Origin: DTU052 sp050951725
GTDB taxonomy: Bacteria > Bacillota > Syntrophomonadia > Syntrophomonadales > DTU052
DNA length: 64,000 bases
Assembly: GCA_050951725.1 (NCBI GenBank)
Contig: JBMNJO010000012.1
Location: 186,001-250,000 of the forward strand
Reading direction: 5' to 3'
In this document: positions 58,164-64,000 of the stretch, piece by piece
Numbering within the stretch: the stretch's first letter is position 1
Layout of the letters: each line of letters starts with the position of its first letter
The notes under the pieces: generated by a model
The model's database searches: none
The model's input: only the letters and a program-made list of their open reading frames with translations
Told to the model about the DNA's origin: nothing
Position numbers and translations under genes: made by a program

Positions 58164-59384
58164 ATGAGTATTAATCGCTGGTTGGACTACCTGGGAGGGA
58201 TAATAACCGTTCGCATACGTGGTCCCTATCCGGAAAAGATCATAAACCTGGCTTTATCCCGTGGGTTGTTTCTGGCGGATATAAAGCGTGATGGACAGGG
58301 TATTTCTTTCACTATGCGCAGGACAGGGTATAAGCCTTTGGAGGCTATTGCCGAACAGTACGACTACGAGATTGAGGTGGTGAACCGTAAAGGGCTCCCC
58401 TTCTACCGGCGGGTTATTAGGCGGCGATGGATGCTGCTTATGGGATCCTTGATTTTTATACTTGGATTATACATACTTTCTTCATTTGTCTGGTTTTTGG
58501 AGATCAGGGGGACAAATACTGTCAAGGCCGAAACGGTGACCCAGAGCGCGGCGCATTTTGGTCTGCAGCGCTGGGCATTTAAAGGAAGTTTCGATAAAAC
58601 GCAGGTTGAGGAAGGAATACTGCGGGAAATACCGGAGCTTTCATACGTTGAGGTTAATATAAAAGGGGTTAAGGCTGTAGTCAAGGTAGTGGAAAAGGTT
58701 CTGCCCGGGGAACAGTTGGTGGGACCCTGCAACCTCGTAGCCGCCAGGGGCGGTGTGATAGAAGAAGTAATGGTCCTGGATGGAATTGCGGCAGTACAAA
58801 AAGGAGATATTGTCGGCGTGGGCACTATCCTGATTTCGGGAACAATTATTCCAGAGGGGGAATACGTGCAGGAATTGACACCTCCCCCCAGACTGGTTCA
58901 AGCTCAGGGCACGGTCAAAGCCAGGGTCTGGTACGAGGGGTATGGCGAACATCCTTTGGTAGAGGAGAAAATCGTTCTCACCGGAAACAAATCGGAAGGG
59001 ATCAGGCTGGAGACCCCCTGGGGCAAATGGGATATAAAACAGCCGGGACAGAATTTCGCATCCTTTGAGACCCGAAAGTCGGACCACAGGTTGGATACTC
59101 CCTGGGGTGAAATAGTTTGGGTTACAGAGACTGTTTTGGAAACCAGGACAAATGTGGAGGAGTTTGACCCTCAGGTGGCAACGGAAATGGCTCGTAAGGA
59201 GGCATTGGCCAATCTCAGAAATGAAACAAAAGGGGTCGATCAGATACTTAGTACAAAAACCAAACTGATTTCGTCTGCGAGTGATAACATAATACGAATA
59301 AAAGCTGAAGCAGAGGTCATAGAAGATATCTGTCGTCCTCAACCGCTCAATATGGAGGAGGAATTGCCGCAATACTCGGATTAA
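58164..59384 (+). CDS. yqfD: Sporulation protein YqfD
   Basis: A 406-residue membrane protein of the sporulation YqfD family, needed in the mother cell of Bacillus. An N-terminal cytoplasmic region (RWLDYLGGIITVRIRGPYPEKIINLALSRGLF) precedes one membrane helix (WMLLMGSLIFILGLYILSSFVW, about 89-110). A large outer domain follows (GTNTVKAETVTQ, SYVEVNIKGVKAVVKVVEKV, NLVAARGGVIEEVMVLDGIAAVQKGD). ATG at 58164 follows GGGGGGG. It sits before phoH as in Bacillus. Confidence 0.92.
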   Translation: MSINRWLDYLGGIITVRIRGPYPEKIINLALSRGLFLADIKRDGQGISFTMRRTGYKPLEAIAEQYDYEIEVVNRKGLPFYRRVIRRRWMLLMGSLIFILGLYILSSFVWFLEIRGTNTVKAETVTQSAAHFGLQRWAFKGSFDKTQVEEGILREIPELSYVEVNIKGVKAVVKVVEKVLPGEQLVGPCNLVAARGGVIEEVMVLDGIAAVQKGDIVGVGTILISGTIIPEGEYVQELTPPPRLVQAQGTVKARVWYEGYGEHPLVEEKIVLTGNKSEGIRLETPWGKWDIKQPGQNFASFETRKSDHRLDTPWGEIVWVTETVLETRTNVEEFDPQVATEMARKEALANLRNETKGVDQILSTKTKLISSASDNIIRIKAEAEVIEDICRPQPLNMEEELPQYSD

Positions 59385-59492
59385 ACCTCCCGCCCGAAAA
59401 CAGGGTCTTAAGAGGATTAACTTCAAGACTACTGCCGGGTGGTATTGCCGAGATTCCTGGACGGCCACGTTGCGGACACCCACATGTATATG

Positions 59493-59501
59493 TGTTATAA
59501 T
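59493..59501 (+). promoter_or_regulatory. Extended -10 promoter before phoH
   Basis: TGTTATAAT: a perfect TATAAT (59496-59501) with a TG one base before it. The -35 region is weak, as allowed for extended -10 promoters. It would start the phoH-to-era operon independently of yqfCD. Confidence 0.6.
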
Positions 59502-59542
59502 ACTCACGTTATTAATCAACCATTTGGTGGGAGGTCTGATGT

Positions 59543-60529
59543 TTGCCAGAAAAGGAAGCTCGAGTTAGTATCAAAAACAACTTGGATGCAGCGATTTTTT
59601 TTGGTTCATATGATGAGAATTTTAAACACCTGGTGGAGGTTTGTTCGGCCGATTTGTCAGCCCGTGGGGGAGAGATCCATATCCGAGGAGAAGAGGACGC
59701 AGTTAATGAGGCCGAGGCTGTGATTCACGCCCTGCTCGAGATAGTACAGAGCGAAAAGCAGCTGACCCCCGCCGATATCAACTATACTTTGAGTCTAACC
59801 CGCAAAGGGCTGTCTTTCAGGCACAAAGACATTGTTTCAGGAACTATCCTGACTACGGCCCGCGGCAAATCAATAAAGGCCAAAACCCTGGGACAAAAAA
59901 ACTATGTTAGGGCCATGGCCGATAACGACGTTGTATTTGCGATTGGTCCGGCCGGAACTGGGAAAACCTACCTAGCCGTGGTAATGGCGGTTAGAGCCTT
60001 GCGCAATAAAGAGGTTCAGCGGATTATTCTGGTCAGACCGGCGGTAGAAGCCGGTGAGAAACTGGGCTTCCTGCCCGGAGATCTGATTGAGAAGGTTAAT
60101 CCGTATCTACGCCCGCTTTATGACGGGTTATTTGATATCCTGGGGCTGGATGTGGCCCAACGGTATATGGAAAAAAACACCATCGAAGTGGCGCCCCTGG
60201 CGTATATGCGGGGACGCACCCTGAATGACGCCTTCATTATCCTTGATGAGGCCCAAAATACCACGCCTCAGCAGATGAAAATGTTTCTTACCCGTTTAGG
60301 CTTTGGATCCCGGGCGGTCATCACCGGGGATATAACCCAGGTTGATCTGCCCAAGGAAGATTTCTCAGGATTGATTGAGATTCAGAAGATACTTAAAGGT
60401 ATAGAAGGGATTTCCTTTAACTATCTCAGCCGGGAAGATGTGGTCAGACATCCTCTGGTGCAAAGGATAATTGATGCCTATGAAGAATACGAAACAACAG
60501 AACTGGACAATAGTCAGGTGAGGGATTAA
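59543..60529 (+). CDS. phoH: PhoH family ATPase
   Basis: PhoH-like P-loop ATPase, often linked with RNA metabolism. The 328-residue protein has a KH-like N-terminal part and the ATPase domain: Walker A AIGPAGTGKTYLAVVMAV, LVRPAVEAGEKLGFLPGDL, Walker B AFIILDEAQNTTPQQMKMFLTRLG. TTG start at 59543 behind GGGAGG. First of a compact operon with pgpH, ybeY, dgkA, cdd and era. Confidence 0.93.
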   Translation: MPEKEARVSIKNNLDAAIFFGSYDENFKHLVEVCSADLSARGGEIHIRGEEDAVNEAEAVIHALLEIVQSEKQLTPADINYTLSLTRKGLSFRHKDIVSGTILTTARGKSIKAKTLGQKNYVRAMADNDVVFAIGPAGTGKTYLAVVMAVRALRNKEVQRIILVRPAVEAGEKLGFLPGDLIEKVNPYLRPLYDGLFDILGLDVAQRYMEKNTIEVAPLAYMRGRTLNDAFIILDEAQNTTPQQMKMFLTRLGFGSRAVITGDITQVDLPKEDFSGLIEIQKILKGIEGISFNYLSREDVVRHPLVQRIIDAYEEYETTELDNSQVRD

Positions 60530-60535
60530 TACCAA

Positions 60536-62710
60536 ATGCTGTCACTTGGTTTTCTGCGAGACTATCTCAAAAGAACGATATATAGCAAAATCGGGCGCCA
60601 GGTATTTATCTATTTGGGCTTCTTTATTCTTGTGACTTTAATTGTCTTCAGCAACTTTATCGGTGCCCAATTGGACCTTAAACCTGGTCAGATAAGTCCG
60701 CGCAATATAAGGTCGCCTCATGCTGCAATTATTACCGATGAGGCGCGAACGCGGGAACTGCAGGAACAAGCAGCACAGCAGGTGCGGAAGGTCTATCAGG
60801 AGGATCGCGATGCACTGGTAGAGGCAGAGCAGAATGTTAGTGATTTTTTTAACCAGGTTAACACCATCAGGAATGATGAGGCCCTGTCCCATGACCAGAA
60901 GATCGAGCAGCTGCAAGTACTTGCAACGAACATTATTGACGCGTATGCCCTGGAAGGTTATGCACCATCGGATTTGGTAGCCTATTTGGTTAATGCCAGT
61001 GCAGAAGATATTGAAAACATCAGGAACGGTACCCTGCTTACTCTTAATAGCCTGATGAGCCAGCCAATAACTGAAGAGGCATTGCCTTCAGTTATTGATC
61101 AGGTGAAGGTGCGCTCTGAGACCCTGTCCTACCTGCCAGCGGCCCGCAAGGTGGTGGAGATCGCAACCATCAATGCCCTGAGACCAAACCTTATTTATAA
61201 TGCCGCTGCCACGGAAGAAGCTATTGAAGAGGCGGTAAAACAGGTTTTGCCAGTGCAGAGGACCATCCAGCAAGGTCAGATGATAATTCGTGAAGGGGAT
61301 CCGGTTACCCAGGAACACATTGACATCCTCAAACAGTTGGGAGTGCAGCGTTCCGCTGGCTTTGGGGTAACTCTGGGTGGAGTTGCTCTCTTCGTGGCGA
61401 TATTCTTCTTGATCTGTATCTTCTACTTGCGGATGTATCATCGCGAGATTTTTAAACAGGGCCGGCTGATGATGCTCCTGGGCCTTATTTTTGTATTGAT
61501 AATCGCGATTGCCAAAGGGATAACCGTTATTCAAATCGGTGAGAGGCCGGAAATAAACATGCTGGTGGGGTATCTCATACCCGTATCGGCCGGTTCGATG
61601 TTAGTGGCCATACTTTTAAACAAGCAACTGGCCTATCTTTTTACCTTTGTGGCCGCAGTCTTTGTGGGGCTCTTGACCCAGGGCAATCCGGTTCCCTTTG
61701 TGGCTACCGCATTTGTGAGTGGAGCCGTCGGGGTGTTATGGGTCAGCCGCCTGAATCAAACCGGGGATTTAGCCAGGTCGGGCCTATACATTGCTGCGGT
61801 AAATATAGTTACTATACTGACCATGTCAATTTTGTATACAGGTATGACTGCCAGCCTGATTCTGACCGGGATTTTTTTTGGCATTCTGAACGGATTTTTG
61901 TCGGCAATCCTCACTATAGGGCTTTTACCGTATCTGGAGACCGTTTTTTCCGTAACCAGCATGGTAAAACTCCTGGAATTGTCAAATCCTAATCAGGAGC
62001 TATTAAGGAAACTGTTAGTTGAGGCTCCGGGAACCTATCATCACAGTATTATGGTGGGTAATCTGGCCGAATCAGCAGCGGAAAGAATAGGCGCTCATTC
62101 CCTGACTGTCCGTGTGGGGGCGTATTATCACGATATCGGCAAGCTGAAACGACCCTACTTTTTTGTAGAGAACCAGTTGGCCAGTGACAATCCTCATGAG
62201 AAGATTGCGCCCAGTCTGAGTGCCCTGATAATCACCTCACATATCAAAGATGGGGTTGAAATGGCGCGTGGGAAACGATTACCTCCCCAGATTATTGATT
62301 TTATAGAACAGCATCACGGTGACAGCCTGGTTAAATACTTTTATAGTCGGGCACTTGAGGAAGATAAAGAAGGTAATGTAAACGAGGAAACCTTCCGTTA
62401 CGAAGGACCAAAACCACAGAGTAAAGAAGTTGCTCTGGTCATGCTGGCCGATGCGGTTGAGGCTGCGGTCCGCTCCCTACAGGATCCAACGCTGGGAAGA
62501 ATAGAGGGTATGGTTCGCCGGATTATTAAGGATAGACTTAATGACGGGCAATTGGAAGAATGCGACCTTACCTTCCGCGATTTGAATATAATTGCGGAGA
62601 GCTTTTCAAAAGTCCTGGCGGGAGTCTATCACAGTCGCATTGAATACCCGGAAACACTGGCACGGGAATTTGAAGGAAGGAGAGGAGATCTTGAAGACAG
62701 CAATAGTTAA
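60536..62710 (+). CDS. pgpH: 7TM-HD cyclic-di-AMP phosphodiesterase (PgpH/YqfF)
   Basis: Degrades c-di-AMP. The 724-residue protein has one N-terminal helix (QVFIYLGFFILVTLIVFSNFI), a long extracellular 7TMR-HDED domain (about 45-270), seven membrane helices (275-470) and a cytoplasmic HD domain. HD motifs are TYHHSIMVGNLAESAAERIG, VGAYYHDIGKLKRPYFF, SALIITSHIKDGVEMA, DFIEQHHGD and LADAVEAAVRS. Starts seven bases after phoH. ybeY begins inside its last 20 bases. Confidence 0.95.
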   Translation: MLSLGFLRDYLKRTIYSKIGRQVFIYLGFFILVTLIVFSNFIGAQLDLKPGQISPRNIRSPHAAIITDEARTRELQEQAAQQVRKVYQEDRDALVEAEQNVSDFFNQVNTIRNDEALSHDQKIEQLQVLATNIIDAYALEGYAPSDLVAYLVNASAEDIENIRNGTLLTLNSLMSQPITEEALPSVIDQVKVRSETLSYLPAARKVVEIATINALRPNLIYNAAATEEAIEEAVKQVLPVQRTIQQGQMIIREGDPVTQEHIDILKQLGVQRSAGFGVTLGGVALFVAIFFLICIFYLRMYHREIFKQGRLMMLLGLIFVLIIAIAKGITVIQIGERPEINMLVGYLIPVSAGSMLVAILLNKQLAYLFTFVAAVFVGLLTQGNPVPFVATAFVSGAVGVLWVSRLNQTGDLARSGLYIAAVNIVTILTMSILYTGMTASLILTGIFFGILNGFLSAILTIGLLPYLETVFSVTSMVKLLELSNPNQELLRKLLVEAPGTYHHSIMVGNLAESAAERIGAHSLTVRVGAYYHDIGKLKRPYFFVENQLASDNPHEKIAPSLSALIITSHIKDGVEMARGKRLPPQIIDFIEQHHGDSLVKYFYSRALEEDKEGNVNEETFRYEGPKPQSKEVALVMLADAVEAAVRSLQDPTLGRIEGMVRRIIKDRLNDGQLEECDLTFRDLNIIAESFSKVLAGVYHSRIEYPETLAREFEGRRGDLEDSNS

Positions 62711-63161
62711 TCAGCAAACCGCATGTAAATGGCAAAAAAGCAATGAACCTCTCATCCGCAAGGCGATTAATCAGGTGGGTAAGATGTGCCGACTGGCAGC
62801 AGCCAGCGAAGTTAATGTGGTCATTGTCGATACCAATGACATACGGGAATTCAATTACGTTTATCGAGGAATGGATCAGGTGACTGATGTACTGTCCTTT
62901 GCCATAACTGAAACCCGTGATGATGAACCGGACTATGAGAGTCCGGAAACCGACTATATGCTGGGGGATATTCTGATATGCATGGAAAGGGTTCTGGCTC
63001 AGGCTCAGGAGTATGGCCATTCTCCGCAGAGAGAACTGGTTTACCTGACCGTGCATGGGATGTTACACCTTTTGGGATACGATCATGAAGAGGAAAACGA
63101 GAGGGTATTGATGCGCTCAATGGAAGAAAAGGTTATGGAAAGCCTGGGCCTCCTCAGGTGA
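62691..63161 (+). CDS. ybeY: Endoribonuclease YbeY
   Basis: Metal-dependent RNase for 16S rRNA 3'-end maturation and ribosome quality control. The 156-residue protein has the zinc motif HGMLHLLGYDHEEE and the upstream MDQVTDVLSFAI. I chose the TTG at 62691 (MKTAIVNQQ), behind GGAGAGGAG; it overlaps pgpH by 20 bases. A longer frame into pgpH is not conserved. Confidence 0.93.
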   Translation: MKTAIVNQQTACKWQKSNEPLIRKAINQVGKMCRLAAASEVNVVIVDTNDIREFNYVYRGMDQVTDVLSFAITETRDDEPDYESPETDYMLGDILICMERVLAQAQEYGHSPQRELVYLTVHGMLHLLGYDHEEENERVLMRSMEEKVMESLGLLR

Positions 63162-63535
63162 AATCCCGAAACTTTCGAGACAGCCTGCGCTATGCGGCCA
63201 ACGGCATAGTTTATGCCCTGGTCTCTCAGCGCAACATGAAGATACACCTGGTCGCTACCGTGCTGGTGATAAGCGCCGGACTGTTCTTTGGACTGAACAC
63301 AGTGGAATGGTTACTGATTATACTAACCGTCACCATGGTCTGGGCAGCTGAGATACTCAACAGTTCACTGGAGGAGGTAGTTGACCTTGTAAGCCCAGAG
63401 TATGATGTCAGGGCCGGTCGGGCTAAGAACATGAGTGCCGGGGCGGTGCTGGTGACTGCACTGGGCGCGGTGTTCGTGGGGATAATGATCTTTGGCCCCC
63501 GGATAATATACTGGTTGGAGGGATTCTTTCGGTGA
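63158..63535 (+). CDS. dgkA: Undecaprenol/diacylglycerol kinase, DgkA family
   Basis: Small integral-membrane kinase of 125 residues. Three helices, with the DgkA motifs RYAANGIVYALVSQRNMKIHL and WAAEILNSSLEEVVDLVSPEYDVRAGRAKNMSAGAVL (catalytic Glu in EILNSSLE). Gram-positive members phosphorylate undecaprenol. GTG start overlaps the ybeY stop by four bases (GTGA). Confidence 0.93.
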   Translation: MKSRNFRDSLRYAANGIVYALVSQRNMKIHLVATVLVISAGLFFGLNTVEWLLIILTVTMVWAAEILNSSLEEVVDLVSPEYDVRAGRAKNMSAGAVLVTALGAVFVGIMIFGPRIIYWLEGFFR

Positions 63536-63924
63536 CTGATCTCGAATTATTAAGGTTGGCACAGGAAGTCAGGGGTCATGCTTATGCACCCTATTCCGGA
63601 TTCAAAGTGGGGGCGGCCCTGGTGGACACTAAGGGAAGAATATTTACCGGGTGCAATGTTGAGAATGCATCCTATGGCCTTACGATTTGCGCCGAACGGG
63701 CAGCTATTACCAAGGCCATATCCGAAGGAAGTCAGCAGTTTTCACGGCTGTTGATAACCGGTGGTGAGGAGATTATTACCCCGTGTGGAGCATGCAGGCA
63801 GGTCTTGGCCGAATTTGCTCCTCACCTGGTTGTGATATGCGCCAGTGATTCTGGTACGATGATACAATATGACCTGGAAGAATTGCTCCCCCAGGGTTTT
63901 TCTCTACGGCAGAGGGAGGATTAA
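63532..63924 (+). CDS. cdd: Cytidine deaminase
   Basis: Converts cytidine/deoxycytidine to uridine/deoxyuridine in pyrimidine salvage. The 130-residue homotetrameric type has GCNVENASYGLTICAERAAITKA (zinc Cys and catalytic Glu) and PCGACRQVLAEFAP (two zinc Cys). GTG start overlaps the dgkA stop (GTGA). Confidence 0.95.
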   Translation: MTDLELLRLAQEVRGHAYAPYSGFKVGAALVDTKGRIFTGCNVENASYGLTICAERAAITKAISEGSQQFSRLLITGGEEIITPCGACRQVLAEFAPHLVVICASDSGTMIQYDLEELLPQGFSLRQRED

Positions 63925-64000
63925 ATGGAGACCAAATCCGGGTTTATAAGCATAGTTGGGCGCCCTAACGTGGGCAAGTCCACTCTACTCAACAGCATAA
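63925..64000 (+). CDS. era: GTPase Era, 5' part only
   Basis: The ATG directly follows the cdd stop. The first 25 codons read METKSGFISIVGRPNVGKST..., with the G1 motif GRPNVGKST and the start typical of Era, the 16S rRNA assembly GTPase. The cdd-era order matches Bacillus. The gene is cut by the window end. Confidence 0.9.
   Translation, partial: METKSGFISIVGRPNVGKSTLLNSI

Noticed and set aside
58641..59519. 292-codon minus-strand frame opposite yqfD
   Set aside because: Antisense to a well-supported sporulation gene; Cys/His/Pro-rich translation typical of shadows.
1..64000. CRISPR arrays, prophage or defence islands
   Set aside because: No regularly spaced direct repeats, integrase, phage structural genes or recognised defence proteins were seen. 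The holin-like protein at 40586 is a chromosomal family member.

Overview
This window comes from an endospore-forming, anaerobic member of the Firmicutes (Clostridia; the nearest style is the Syntrophomonadaceae). The evidence is a Bacillus-like order of conserved genes (rplU-prp-rpmA-spo0B-obg; nadD-yqeK-rsfS; comEA-comEC-holA-rpsT; spoIIP; lepA-hemW-hrcA-grpE-dnaK-dnaJ-prmA-rsmE-mtaB; rpsU-yqeY; yqfC-yqfD-phoH-yqfF-ybeY-dgkA-cdd-era), several sporulation genes, a T-box, a CIRCE operator, frequent TTG/GTG starts behind strong Shine-Dalgarno sequences, and a sigma-54-controlled acyl-CoA oxidation cluster. The genus is inferred, not shown.

Layout. 1-5.6 kb (+): ribosomal proteins L21 and L27 with the Prp protease that trims L27, a Spo0B-like phosphotransferase, Obg, and ProB-ProA for proline synthesis. 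5.6-16 kb (mostly -): accessory genes (small membrane protein, cysteine synthase-like enzyme, two Cys-cluster proteins, a four-PAS GGDEF-EAL protein, a cNMP-binding/CPBP fusion) and a nested pair of insertion sequences. An IS1182-type element sits inside the transposase gene of an IS110-type element, with a CTAG target duplication. 16.3-18 kb (+): nadD, yqeK, rsfS. 18-21.6 kb (-): ogt and leuS. The leuS T-box leader has a complete tRNA-Ala(GGC) gene lying between its specifier stem and its antiterminator/terminator. 21.7-29.7 kb (+): a lipid kinase, an alcohol dehydrogenase, then a sigma-54 promoter with two palindromic upstream sites driving SDR, thiolase and acyl-CoA dehydrogenase genes, followed by the likely enhancer-binding regulator. 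29.7-35.3 kb (-): a coiled-coil protein, an anti-sigma/ECF sigma pair, and two ATP-grasp proteins, one of the YheC/D spore-coat family.

35.4-42.7 kb: DNA uptake (comEA, comEC), holA, rpsT, a small membrane protein and spoIIP. Three diverged copies of a roughly 250-bp inverted-repeat element lie between these genes. They share an 18-nt core and look like a MITE or a structured-RNA family. 42.8-64 kb (+): murJ, lepA, hemW, then the heat-shock operon under CIRCE/HrcA. Between hrcA and grpE is a decayed, frameshifted and internally deleted relic of an archaeal-type (group III) chaperonin. The window then runs through rRNA/tRNA modification genes, rpsU-yqeY, a 38-residue membrane peptide, sporulation genes yqfC-yqfD, and a tightly overlapped phoH-pgpH-ybeY-dgkA-cdd-era operon cut by the window end.

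The observations most worth following are the tRNA embedded in the T-box leader, the chaperonin relic, the three-copy repeat family, and the nested ISs whose junctions restore the host transposase frame exactly.
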